DNA of 64,000 nucleotides from Varroa destructor (lineage: Eukaryota > Arthropoda > Arachnida > Mesostigmata > Varroidae): NCBI RefSeq assembly GCF_002443255.2, contig NW_019211454.1:13800481-13864480 (forward strand), in the 5' to 3' direction. Numbering within the stretch: the first letter of the stretch is position 1; every line of letters starts with the position of its first letter. The translations under genes and the position numbers were made by a program. The notes under the pieces are model-generated. The model was given only the letters and a program-made list of their open reading frames with translations. It did no database searches and was not told the DNA's origin. Shown one piece after another: positions 50,101-60,610 of this stretch.

Positions 50101-52209
50101 TTCCTAGACCACAGTTCTGCCACATTAACTGATACGCAGACATTTCGCTATTGCCCCTCTGTGACCTAGTAAGGCCTTTCGAATACCACAGGCAGACGCT
50201 TATAGCTACATGTGCGCACAAACGCACGGAAAGCCAAGGGAAATCTCAGTTTCCATTCATATCCACTTCTCCAAGAAAATACGATTTCTTCACAAACCTT
50301 CCTTTTTGTAAATTACTTCATTTTCGTGACGAGTTGCATGCCATGTGCGTCGAGGTTCCACGTTAAGTATTGCTACTGGACATCTCGGTTCCTGAAAAAT
50401 TGATACAAAAATGATTCCACTAAAATTGAGGTTTCATGCCCATGAGCTTCCAGCGTCACGGAATTTAGGAACAAACCATCGTTTTGTCAAAAACAGTGAA
50501 AATTGTTCTAATGCTTATTGCGTGTCTCCGACGGGATGCCATCTGTTGTGTTTACATTATCGTGTTATACCAAAACAATATTTTTTTTATCTAAATATTT
50601 TTGTTAGTTGTTAGTTTTTTATGAATGCTATTTGTCCTTTTAGTCACGTTCTTCATTCCGAATTTATTTTGGTTAGGTTAGGTTAGGTTCAGTGTATTGG
50701 AAGTTCATGCAGAGCAACTCGCAAATGGGATTTTTTCAAACTATAAATAGTGCAGAATAAAAAAACTATCGCTCTAACTTCAACTACCGCTCGCTTGAAG
50801 TTTGAACCTCATTGTTGAAGTGTTTATGCTGTTCGCGAAAAAAGACACATTGATCATTGTTTAGATGCGATTTTATTCATGTAGACATAATTCAAAATAA
50901 ATGTGTTCCATAAAGTACCACAATGGCGCCAATGCGCACCTTCTTTGTAGGCTTACAGAAAGTAACTGTGCTCAACAAAACATAATAAAGAATTTCTTTA
51001 GTTCCAGCTTAATTGATATCAACACTCCTAATAAATGACTTATCAAAACTTCTGCGATAATTCCACTCAAAATGAGTGAAATTCGCAAACGGCTAAAGAA
51101 GTCTGATATCATTCATAGAAATCAATACGTGCCGCCTTAAGACCTCCATTTGCGACAGGGCTCCTGGGCAACTAACGAAATCGCTGACCAAGTTCCATCT
51201 CCTAATATTTCAATTTGATTGTAATGATACAAGACCAAGATGCGTTTCGCCGAGCGCTTCAAGCCATTGTGCTTTATCGCGAAGTTGAACTTGGCGCGAC
51301 GTGACGCGAATTCATTGTACACGCGATAAACGGTGTTATTTGATTGAAGTTAATGTCGCAGCAATGACTGTATCTATTTTCTCACGTAATTCGAACTATT
51401 AAAAAATGAACAATATAAATAAGATGCATAAATTGGTAAGTGTAATTGACCACACCGCATAGAGAATCTAATGCTTTAGGAAATATCAAAGCCATTGAAA
51501 ATACTCAATGGATAGAAAAATGCCATGAAGATCACAGCAGGATAATGTGCCTACAACTTGGCTTTGTCCTTGTGCGTGTCCTGCGATCATAAATCAAACG
51601 AAGATACTCTATCATACTCCATAGTCGATCCGCTACCATAGTTTAACAGGAACATTAATAATATTAGACAAATAAATGAAGACTCGTTTGGCGCTTCATA
51701 TTTAATACATAAACAAGTCTTCATGTCTCAATCAAAGGTATGTGATATCTGTACAGTCAATTGACGCTTGAAGCAAACTCGAATAGCAATTATTTGCATT
51801 TTTTTGTACCAGGGGTTCCAAAATGGTAATATCATAAGTATTTCACATCTAGCAGATAAATGTGGGCATGGTAGATCGTAAAGTAAGACTTGAGGCGCTC
51901 GACTGAAGATTCAGGGATATGCAGGGATATGAAGCAAATTAAATAAACAGTACCCATAGACAAGGGGTTACGCTACTAAAGTCTGTATATAAATAAGGGT
52001 AGTAAATTTAATAATGACCGTATGAGCTGGGAGTTGATATGAAGCGTTGTAATGTAAAGCTACAATCTTCTACTTAGATATATTCATTGCTTGTATAGCA
52101 GCACGGCTTCATTGCTATCATTGGTCCTGCGTTCAGCTCCGCAATATCCAGGCATCGTCCCGACTACACTCTATTTGCTATGTAAAGACTTCAGCCTAAG
52201 AAAGCTGCT
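47166..52209. other. AT-rich intergenic region between two convergent genes
   Basis: No supported gene. Open frames at 47503-47826 (-), 48214-48562 (+) and 50027-50614 (both strands) lack motifs and splice support. A short TTAGG array lies at 50671-50689. The part next to 52209 should hold the 3' UTR of the minus-strand gene, but I saw no clear poly(A) signal close to its stop. Confidence 0.55.
50671..50689. repeat. Short TTAGG/GGTTA array
   Basis: Nearly four tandem copies of the arthropod telomere unit (GGTTA) lie inside AT-rich sequence. It may be an interstitial telomere scar or the end of a mobile element. Confidence 0.85.
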
Positions 52210-52282
52210 TTATGACGATAACTGTGGGGGTGGCTTGAAAATGTCCGCCAAATCTGGCCGTTCAATGACCACCACGCTGTCT
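52210..52282 (-). CDS. Terminal coding exon of the minus-strand gene
   Basis: Read on the minus strand, the acceptor is TTTACAAATCCAG and one base completes the Arg codon left by the previous exon. The peptide is DSVVVIERPDLADIFKPPPQ, then LSS and TAA. The compact C-terminus with VVVIERPDLADIF looks like a conserved tail. Confidence 0.75.
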
Positions 52283-55200
52283 CTGGATTTGTAAAGAAAA
52301 AATGTAATAGATTTTTGGTTATACACTATCGAGTAATTCTATCTACCGACTAACAAATCGCTCACCCTAACCGGTGCAAAACTAGCCCGAAGTATTTGCT
52401 TTGTTCTATTTTTGAAGCTCTGACAATGTTCTGATCGGGCGTATTTACTGGCTATGCAGCTGTACTACTGCTGCTTGGTTTACGTGGATTTTGCATTCGG
52501 CTTTGCGATATACATATTATGATACCTATTGATTGAAAATTTAAAAAGAACTTTCTTAGTAAATTAACTACAGCTTTGTGTTTTGGACGACGCGCAACGT
52601 GACCGGTAATAGCTTTGGCTATGCGAAGACTATCACGCACCTGTGAAACAATTCTGCCGGGAGAGGTCGCAACATGTGTGGTTCCACGCTTCGGTCGATG
52701 AGGTCCCTTGATCCTAGCGCCACCTGGTAGAGCATGTGCGCCTCGTCAGTTGATAAAGAACGGCGCTCGTTTGCGGCTAGCAGCCCATTACCGCTAGCGA
52801 ATTGTCCCGGGACCTAGTAAAGTCGGAAGCAGTGAACATTTTTTAGATTCAATATGCTACATTTGACATTTTGGTCTTTAGTAAGCTTAACTCAGTAAGG
52901 ATTGTCGGAGCTATTACAGACCGAATCGATTAGCCTTGTATACCGTTACTATTTATGTGACGTGCCGTGCTCAAACGGCGTATAATTTCTAGTTGCTGTT
53001 CCTATATCGTACACTATAAATATATACCGTGCAAACGAACCTCACGTTGGCGTTGATTGATGTGTGAACTTCGCAGGTCCCGTTGGTTGGGGCTCTTATT
53101 CTGAGGAGGAAGAACGCTAAGTCCATCGCGCCAATGAGGTAAATATACAGGCCCAGTAGGCCGAACTGTACAGCTTGTTTTTGGTATCGCTGAAGATGAC
53201 GACGTTACCGTGAAAGGTCGACTTACCCCATCCCAGCTTCCAGTCCCGTATGCAAAAGGACTGGACGCCAGGGGCGCGTTAGATAATCCCGAAATACCAG
53301 TGGGAACTCCAAAATATGGAGTCGCCTCACGAACGGAGCTTAGGTTTGTTTCGTGTTCCACACGAGAGTCTCCAGAAGACCAGCGCCTAAGGGGTAGATA
53401 TGGACAAAAGTTTATGCTATTTGCCAAGATTTGTACCTTGCTGTAAGATAACTAACGAGACTTAGCTGACAAAATAGGGCTTCTTCACAATGCAAGGGAC
53501 AGATTGAACACGCATGTCTGATGCCAGCCTTCTCATATTAGAAAGTTATTCATAAGAACTGTTGAAGATATAAATTGTTGCAACAGCTCACTTCTTTCGA
53601 AGCACGCTGCAGGTTTACCATAATCAAACCAGCATATTACCTATTATATATATATTAGCATATATACCTTCAACAACAGAACTATTATTACCATTTTCTT
53701 ACATCTTACGGCTATCCTTTTTGTGTGAACAAGTCTTCGAAATCACCTCTTTGGTGTACCGTCAAGAACCTGTTCCACTAAAAAGAGTAGCCAGAGGATA
53801 TTTTGTTTCGGATGTTGGATCTATCTTTTGTTTCGAGTTTTACGTCCGGTATCGCCGTTAGGCATTCCATTAGAGTGCTGGCTCCCAGCACGAAACAAGA
53901 TCTGTCTATGCTCGGGTTCGATCCTAGACCACAACGTGTTCCTAATATTAGCAGGCAAAATTGGATCTATCCAGGTTCTCTCGAGCAAACCTATGAAACG
54001 CCAATGCTTGTGTCTTTTGGAGTAATAATTCCTGGTATTTGATAATCCTTTTTGATTAAAATGCTAGTACAGATCTAATCCAGCATGGCTGCACATCACT
54101 TGTTCTACATGACAAGTCAAGATATACGCAGCAGCCACCCAGATCTCGCCGTTCCTTCGTCATTACCGTTGGGCAGAATGCAATGGTGAGTGATGAACAT
54201 GCTTGATGGGGAATAGCGAGGACTGCTGTATTAGTGGATGCGGCGTTGGGGTTTTCGGACTACCCAAACGTCCTATGCGCTGTCGTATACAGATATCGCT
54301 TCCGTTGTAAAGGCCTCCAGCAGTGGATAAACTCGTATTATGAACATCGGAGTTTTCAATGAAAGGGGGATTACCGACAAAAGAATTTGCCGCGATGGCA
54401 GATCCGCCTCTTCCGAGGATCGCGCGACCTGACGTACATTTCATCGCCTGTTGTCCTACTAAAAAAAATACCACACGACAAACTGTTTTAAATTTCTGTA
54501 ATCAACTAATTGTTAGCCCTGGCATAGCTTGCAGTCGTACGTATGGCAAGCAGGACTCGATCAAAGTAGTTCGACATGAGGAGCCTATTATGCGTACAAT
54601 GAACTTCGCTTTAGATCATCCATAAGGTGACTCACTCGTGTCGCAGATATTTTCCGCCAGAACCGCTGGTGGTACACTGGTGCGTCGCTGTACTACATGG
54701 CCTGCGCGCGCAGGGAACTCTGAATCTGCTGAAATTAGCTCTGCAGACATGGTAGGACATCGCTCACGAACCTCGGATATGTTTAACGTCCGATCTGCTG
54801 CCGCCCGCGTATCAGATGACGAACTGCGCCGCTCGACACCACTACACCAAGTATCTGTAAGTATTGGGCATCGCTAATACATAACACTAACATATGTGTT
54901 TGGAGTCTAAACTCAAGGCGACTTCAACAAAACGATGACAACGGAGAACGAATTACATCAATGAAGCTATAAAAAATTGTGTTGCTTTATTGGCCGACAC
55001 GGTTGCTTAGACGGCCTGGTCTCTGGCCAAAAGTCGTTGAAAAACCCGCCAACGACACTCTATAATATCTGCATGAATAAAGATATATTTAACCAATAAC
55101 CTATATATATTACAAGTAAATACAACATTTTTTTATGGCAAAGCGTTATGTACTACCTCACTCATGGAAGTCCTCCATTGTCATCGTTTTGTTTGGGATC

Positions 55201-58200
55201 AATTTGAGTTTAGACTCCAAACACAGGCGTTCCGAGTGAAAAAGTGAATTTAGATTACCGACCTTTCGCCTATGCTAGAAAGCTGCATTACTAATCAACA
55301 TAAGGATTTCGTTCCATGTACAGCGTAGATTGTAATTAAATGTAAAAGTTAATTGTCTTCTTTCAACAGTGGCTTGAGGTAGTCTCGGTGGAACTCACAA
55401 AGCTCCGCAAAATGCGTTTTTTCGACCGAGATTAATATCAACCTTTAAACGGAGTCGCTTCGGCAACGTTTCCACCTTGGAACAAGACAATAATCCTCAG
55501 AAATTCTACCGGACATAACTATTAAAAACCGCCGTTAATCAGCTATTTTCTAAATGGATAATCTGAGCAGGAAGAGAAATATTACGCGAAAAACACTTAC
55601 GTGTTTCGTTCATCATCATTTAATAAGCTAACTCAAATACCCTCATATAATAGTACCAATCCCTTATCTAACTTCCATTTTAACTTTCTCCTTCAAACAA
55701 AACGACGACTGCTGCTGGGTGTACTTCGGGTATTGAGAAGAATTATATAACAGATAAAAGAGACCAGTCGTCTTGTTTGGTATTTTCTTCGGACAAATGA
55801 CGCCATCTTATATTAAAATATCAAAATTCACTTCAAATGATTTTGTTGGTAATGGTTATGCTAGCGGCGAGTGCTAAGTTTCTGCAATTCGTCGCTCCAA
55901 CCAGAGCATTTGATCATCTACTACCACCGTGTACTCCGGAGAGCAACTATGTGTATAAGTGGAATCGGGAAAAAAAGCTTGGTGTTTTCCAAAATTTCCC
56001 TTTTGCCCTACGAATGAATATCTATCTGTATTTTCGATCATCTCTGGGGCTTTTGGTCAGCAGGAAAATAGTCCCGACATAGTTTCGTTATGCCAGTGCG
56101 ACAAATAACAATAGTGAGGTTCGTCACATATGGCAAAATGCGCACCTTTGAAAAGTAATGGGGCAGTGATTTTGTGTTGGTGAGAATATGTATATAATGA
56201 ATATATGATCTTCTAGGTTCGATTAACTCAGTGCCATCACGCCCATCCGGCAATGGCGGACCATTTATTCAGGTTTACTTGAAGCAGACATTGAGTTAAC
56301 AGCAATTGCGCAGGATCTTATTAAAATCGCAAATAAACCGAACAATTTATAGTAAATTTATTTTAAATCATGAGATCCAGAATCGTATATCAAAGGTTAT
56401 CACATCACATGAATGTGGCACTGGTGTGCATCAACAGTGCATAGATTGCGTTTTCTTAAATCTGTTGAGAACCCCTCAACAACAAACGGTAGAATCTTTT
56501 TTTGCGAAAATACTTAGTTTTTTTTTTATGAAAACTGGAAAAGCGGCTTTTTAGATACTTGTGCTGTTATTTTCTGTGCAACCTACGTAACAACGTACAA
56601 ATTCTGTCGCGGACGGTATACAAGTGTCTTAAGTCAGTAGCTAAAAAATTAAAAGTTACGAAATTATTCTTCGCATGGGATTGTTCGTCATTCACTTGCG
56701 ACCCTTTACGGATCGTAATATGCCCCGGGTTTTCACTGTGTGTTATGAAATGGTCATTAAATTGTTAAGAACGTTTGCCATCAATTCGTTCATTGTATAT
56801 CGGTGGAAGCTGTCGAACTTCAATGACAAACACGTGTGAACCCGCAGCCAGCTCAGCTGTACTCAAAATATAGCCCTACAAGTAGAAAAGTATACTTTAA
56901 AATATCGAAAAACCTTTGTTAATATGAACGGATCACAAATCCCGATAGAAATTCTCAGTAGCGAAACTTTCCTTAGAAATACATACCTGACATACTGGGC
57001 AGTCGTGGAGTATTTGCGCCCGTCACCATAGAACTGTCGATAGCTCGCCGTATACCACTAACGCTACTATCGCGAGTCGCTCCTCTCGGGTAGTAATTCC
57101 CTTTCTCATTTCGCTCTACATCTCTATCGTCTGCCTATAATATATGGTAAGCGTTCTTGACACCAACATTACTCATGGTTGCGGCAAATTTCAAATAGCA
57201 TGCGCTGGACGATTGCTCACCCATAATAGTCCACTGTCTCGTGTCGATGGCGTAATCTTTTTAATTAACGAAGCTCCCACTTACTACCAATTACTGACGA
57301 GTGCACCTGGTAAATATTGATGAACGTCTGTGCGGTATAGTTAGGAGCTTGTATAGAGCTCCTAACAATGATAATGACCATGATGGAATACGATGAGGTC
57401 ATTGTACAATCAACCACAAAAACAACGTCTATGCGCCATTGTAACGATAACATGCTAATTGCTTACGTGTATGACATACCTTTTTTAGAGCCATTTTACG
57501 GATTTCACTAATCCTAGTCCTCGTGCAGGTTTATAGAAGAATATAGACTTACCATAGCTTTTACCCGTAGTTAAATACATTGATGTTGATGAAACCTGAT
57601 TTCTATCGATAATTAGCACATCTATCGCACTAAAACATATGTCATATAAAACAAATTAAGACGTAAACACATTATCGTAGATTAAAAAAAAAGAAGTAAT
57701 TTATAAATATAAACTCCGAAAGAAGCCAGAAAGCTTTCTCGTTTTTTTTTTTTGTTATTTTATTTATTCATTAAATTTTCGTAATCATTTGTGTTAATAG
57801 TTTACTGGCTTAATTTTTCGTTCTCAACTGTACGAAACAAATGTCCGCGCGTTTTGCTCGAATTGTGACATCGAATTAGTTTGATGTACTTGCTGCAACT
57901 TGATCATACGGTCTTTCCGATGTGTAGTTTAATATTATTGTGAAACGGAATGACCACCTTGTTTCTAGGGCTTTTTTTTTTCTGTATACAACCGCTCCAA
58001 AGGTAATGTCATGATCCTTTTTGAAAAAAGACCTGTGTAACTACGAGCTTGAGCTCATTTCAAACGGCGACCGATTGATCTTCGTGCTCTAATTTGACGT
58101 ACAGACATCGCTTCTCGTCACCGGTAACAGTTACTAGGATTAATAGAGAAGCTCGATTTTTGAATTCTGATATCTAAAGTTCCATCTTTAAACTAAGAAA

Positions 58201-60511
58201 ATTCTATCGAGTCAGACTTCCCTTTCCAACTTCTAGCAGAAGATGGAATATAACAGACGTTCATCAGAAGCATCCGCCCTCGGAGCCTCAACTGAAAAAA
58301 TGTTTTTCACACACGAAAGTCAGAACAGGCTTATGGGCTTCTGGAAAATCTTCATGGAGAACCACCATTTAAGTGGTATAAAAGTTCAAAGTATCTAACT
58401 TTGACTCGACCTTTTTAACGGCTTAAATTCGTCTTTTACGCAGATTCACTATATGCTCGATATGAAATTAACTGCCTCGTTAGGAATGAACGAGTAGTGG
58501 AGACGCGTCTCCATTTGACCGGATTTATAGAAATTATCTTTCCTCGTTTTATTCAGCACTCAATCCACAATAGTAAGTCTCAGCCAACTACTGTCGTTTG
58601 GTGTTATGCCGTAGAGTGTAACGTAGATCATAGTATCACGGTTTTCCATTGCGAATCGGCCTAGATATAGGGTGATGAAATAAATTTTGTATTACACTTG
58701 TCTGTGCTGTAATCCATCATAACTATCCATAAAATCGTTGCCAATGTCGTTACTACGAAATGCCCGCACAGGACGACTAGAAACACTTTTTGTTTGCAGT
58801 ATCATAGTTCTGGATATTAGTGACGAAGATTAACACGATGTACGCCATCTTTTTTCGTATATGTTCGTGTCTCCAGCGCGTCGCAGGTCGTTACGAGTGG
58901 TTTGCTTAATTCCTAAGCGAACAGACAATATTAAACTATTATGTAAACGGAAAATGTAATAAAATGTTATCGTCGTTACTATGAGTACTCAAGAGTTTAT
59001 ACAATAAACAATAAAGAAAAGCCATCATTGAAAGATCGTTTGCTTTTCAATCTTTTACCACTATACGGCCGACTGGTCTTTCGGTAGGCCGAGGCAACCG
59101 TTCTCGAATATGAAACGTTTGATGAACGCAGGCACAATGTTCCTACGGTAGTGATTCAGTGCTCTACCGTTGCGACTTGGTTCAGTGCACTTGTCCCTGT
59201 AACAAAATAGCGAATAATCCTTCAGAAATCGTAAACCAAATAGCTTTTTTTTTTTTTTTTTATTTAAAGAGCAACTACGAATGGCGTCGAATTACGCATA
59301 ATCAAAATTATGGAGTCAGCTTTTGATGTGAAAATTCACAACGACACCAAAGCAATATTACCGATATGTTTAACGACGACAAGCCGATCTGTTTAAAGAA
59401 AATTACGTTTAAAAAACAGAAGACTTTACTATAAACGCTAGCGGAACGACTGTTGTCGTGTAGATACATTGATCTGTTTTCGTTTCTAACCTCTCAAGAA
59501 ACCTCTCAATCGAAAGTAACTGATACGAATGAGAGGACTATCTGAACACTGATGGACGTCTAAGCTTACTTGTTTGATCACAGAGAGGATCGTAGATCGA
59601 GCAACGTGCCTTGATAGGATAGTCGATTCCTGAAAATGAACCTGTAAGACGCAGATAGAACGCTTAGCTGGGCGAAGATGTTCGCTGCACTCACAACTCC
59701 CGTGGAAATCTAACTTTTTTTGTGCAGCTCATCGACAATAGTGGAACACGCACTGCAGAGAGTTAATATCCAGGAGGTTTCGTCTGCGCATAAAAAGGGG
59801 GAATGTTAAGATCTATATCTAAGGATGAACAAATACAGACTGAAACAAATCGCTCTTAAGTTGGGATGGAAAAATAGCTGCTGCGATATTCCCGATACAG
59901 GGTTTTTGGTCATCTAAAAATAACAGAATTATCGATTTCTCTCTTCATAGTCGTAATATTCATAATGATTTTTGATAATACTAACTACGCCGTTTACGTA
60001 CTTGAACGGTATGAACAAGATCGTATAGAGCGTGACATTACGGTTCACAGACGTCGCTGTTTGTTCGCAAGCCATTTCTAGGACTAACGACTATCATATA
60101 GACAAGGCAACCTAAATTCTAGATAAAACTCACCTGATTGTACTCCTGCATGTATATGATGCTCGTCTGGCTAACTTCGTCAGAGTCGATTTTCGTCTAC
60201 GAACTTTTTTTGTACTAGCAGTATACGTTCACACCCGTCACTCCAGCGACTACTTCTCCGTGTATGGTGGCGCCCTCTTCTAAAAACACAGAACGGTTAC
60301 GGGAATGTTGATTAATTATTGCCTTGATTAAGTATTTCTTACTGCCTCCTCAAAAATATGCCGTCCAGAGAAGATATGTATCTATTGACCCTTATTGCTT
60401 ATTGAGGCCTTAATCTTATTTACCTTTCAATCATAATGGATAACAGCGAAAACGCGCAATCAGTGCATTACTAAATCAGGTACTCCCGTGCAAATACGGA
60501 CCCGTAGATGC

Positions 60512-60568
<57 letters not shown>

Positions 60569-60610
60569 GAATATGGAATTCACCTTGATATCGAGCTTGG
60601 GCGCAGTCAT
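52210..60610 (-). CDS. Unrecognised multi-exon gene, Ser/Thr/Arg-rich protein
   Basis: I assembled this gene from splice sites, open frames and phase agreement. In order of transcription the exons are 60610-60584 (tentative start), 60166-60134, 59629-59570, 57595-57553, 57130-56987, 54854-54636, 54428-54167, 53386-53041, 52813-52641 and 52282-52210, ending in TAA. Joined, they give about 459 residues. Nearly all donors are GTAAG, GTGAG or GTATG. The protein is rich in Ser, Thr, Arg and Pro, with basic-Ser motifs such as QRRTSVPP and ERRSSSSDT that look like kinase sites. I see no membrane span or folded domain. I do not recognise the family; it may be the disordered tail of a longer protein whose N-terminal exons lie beyond 61 kb. 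It is convergent with trithorax. Confidence 0.7.
52641..52813 (-). CDS. Minus-strand gene, penultimate exon
   Basis: The acceptor is TTTACTAG and the donor CACAG|GTGCGT, phase 0 to phase 2. It encodes VPGQFASGNGLLAANERRSL, then STDEAHMLYQVALGSRDLID and SVEPHMLRPLPAELFHR. An in-frame TAG just before the exon fixes its start. It therefore needs a phase-0 partner upstream. Confidence 0.78.
53041..53386 (-). CDS. Minus-strand gene, Ser-rich exon
   Basis: The acceptor is TACCCCTTAG. The frame stays open through ATPYFGVPTGISGLS, SPFAYGTGSWDG and VYLPHWRDGLSVLPPQNK. An internal strong donor (GATGGG|GTAAGT) and acceptor (CATCTTCAG) bound a 37-base stretch that is open and is not spliced in this model. 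The 3' end is uncertain: GAG|GTTCGT is weak but gives the required phase 0, while C|GTGAGG looks better but gives the wrong phase. A missed small exon is possible. Confidence 0.65.
53850..53930 (+). mobile_element. tRNA-derived (SINE-like) relic in intron
   Basis: A good box B (GGTTCGATCCT, 53915-53925) follows TTAGAGTGCTGG and CCAGCACG, which resemble a tRNA D-loop end and anticodon stem. A four-of-five-pair T stem surrounds box B. No acceptor stem pairs and the anticodon loop lacks the usual U33, so this is not a working tRNA. It lies in an intron of the minus-strand gene. Confidence 0.4.
54167..54428 (-). CDS. Minus-strand gene exon
   Basis: The acceptor is TGTACGTCAG and the donor CAACG|GTAATG; two bases complete the incoming codon and it ends in phase 2. 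The peptide includes RAILGRGGSAIAANSFVGNP, STAGGLYNGSDICIRQRIG and PKTPTPHPLIQQSSLFPIKH. Both neighbouring exons fit in phase. Confidence 0.78.
54636..54854 (-). CDS. Minus-strand gene exon, Arg/Ser-rich
   Basis: The acceptor is AATACTTACAG and the donor CACGA|GTGAGT. Only one of three frames is open throughout. It reads TWCSGVERRSSSSDTRAAAD, then RTLNISEVRERCPTMSAELI and GHVVQRRTSVPPAVLAENIC. The other two frames hit stops, which argues for real coding on this strand. A MITE-like element starts 41 bp upstream of the acceptor. Confidence 0.8.
54895..55225. mobile_element. MITE-like element with long terminal inverted repeats
   Basis: Bases 54895-54915 and 55205-55225 are exact reverse complements over 21 bp (arm starts TGTGTTTGGAGTC). 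After a divergent patch of about 9 bases, the arms resume matching over about 20 bp (core CAAAACGATGACAA). The roughly 330-bp total has no coding frame, fitting a non-autonomous DNA element. No target-site duplication was evident, so the superfamily is unassigned. It lies in an intron of the minus-strand gene. Confidence 0.85.
55226..56986 (-). other. Intron of the minus-strand gene (distal part)
   Basis: AT-rich sequence between the exons at 56987-57130 and 54636-54854. Open frames at 55837-56082 and 56306-56768 (+) have no recognisable content or splice support. Confidence 0.6.
56987..57130 (-). CDS. Minus-strand gene exon
   Basis: The acceptor is ATTATAGGCAG and the donor TCAG|GTATGT, phase 1 on both sides. 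The peptide reads DRDVERNEKGNYYPRGATRD, then SSVSGIRRAIDSSMVTGANT and PRLPSMS. The charge pattern and the absence of stops in one frame only support coding. Confidence 0.8.
57340..57366. repeat. 10-bp perfect hairpin in intron
   Basis: GTTAGGAGCT (57340-57349) pairs exactly with AGCTCCTAAC (57357-57366) around a seven-base loop. It lies between two exons of the minus-strand gene. Confidence 0.8.
57553..57595 (-). CDS. Minus-strand gene, 43-nt small exon
   Basis: The donor is CTATG|GTAAGT and the acceptor AAATCAG, phase 0 to phase 1. The peptide is VSSTSMYLTTGKSY plus a split Asp codon that the next exon completes. A second acceptor seven bases upstream (CGATAG) is possible but would break phase with the exon before. 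Confidence 0.65.
57596..59569 (-). other. Intron of the minus-strand gene
   Basis: An AT-rich intron of about 2 kb. A possible 29-base micro-exon near 59171-59199 (TTACAG, then D-K-C-T-E-P-S-R-N, then GTAGAG) is open, but its phase does not fit the flanking exons, so I left it out. Confidence 0.55.
59570..59629 (-). CDS. Minus-strand gene, 60-nt exon
   Basis: The acceptor is TTCATTTTCAG and the donor CAA|GTAAGC, phase 0 at both ends. In this phase it reads ESTILSRHVARSTILSVIKQ. A second frame is also open, so the reading depends on phase agreement with the neighbours. Confidence 0.65.
60134..60166 (-). CDS. Minus-strand gene, 33-nt small exon
   Basis: The acceptor is GTTAGCCAG and the donor ATCAG|GTGAGT. 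It reads TSIIYMQEYNQ in phase 0. It is supported mainly by the strong donor and by phase fit with the exons on both sides. Confidence 0.55.
60227..60279 (-). CDS. Possible alternative exon of the minus-strand gene
   Basis: The acceptor is GTGTTTTTAG and the donor AAC|GTATAC. It reads EGATIHGEVVAGVTGVN after a split codon and would join the 33-nt exon in phase 0. It needs a phase-1 partner upstream, so it cannot combine with the ATG exon at 60610-60584 in its start frame. Weak. Confidence 0.25.
60516..60567. repeat. (TA)n microsatellite
   Basis: A TA run of about 52 bases, 16 bases beyond the donor of the tentative first coding exon of the minus-strand gene. Confidence 0.95.
60584..60610 (-). 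CDS. Tentative first coding exon of the minus-strand gene
   Basis: ATG opens MTAPKLDIK and ends at AAG|GTGAAT in phase 0, matching the 33-nt exon. An in-frame TGA lies eight codons before the ATG, which fits a true start. The exon is too short to be certain, and a different frame of the same exon (VVFHRNDCAQARYQ) would fit an internal exon of a longer gene. Confidence 0.35.

Noticed and set aside
53850..53930. Functional tRNA gene
   Set aside because: Box B is good, but there is no acceptor stem pairing and the anticodon loop is atypical, so it is listed as a relic only.
54359..54625. 88-codon + strand frame
   Set aside because: Antisense to the minus-strand exon 54167-54428, with no splice chain on the plus strand.
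54638..54877. + strand frame bounded by CGCAG and GTAAGT
   Set aside because: At first it looked like a plus-strand exon. The minus strand has equally good sites, a better peptide, and phase links to four other exons, so the minus reading was kept.
55373..55395. TGAGGTAGT seed of let-7
   Set aside because: The rest of the mature let-7 sequence does not follow and there is no hairpin.
58210..58310. Possible minus-strand exon (LRLRGRMLLMNVCYIPSS)
   Set aside because: It follows a fair acceptor (TTTTTTCAG) but has no usable donor and does not fit the phase chain.
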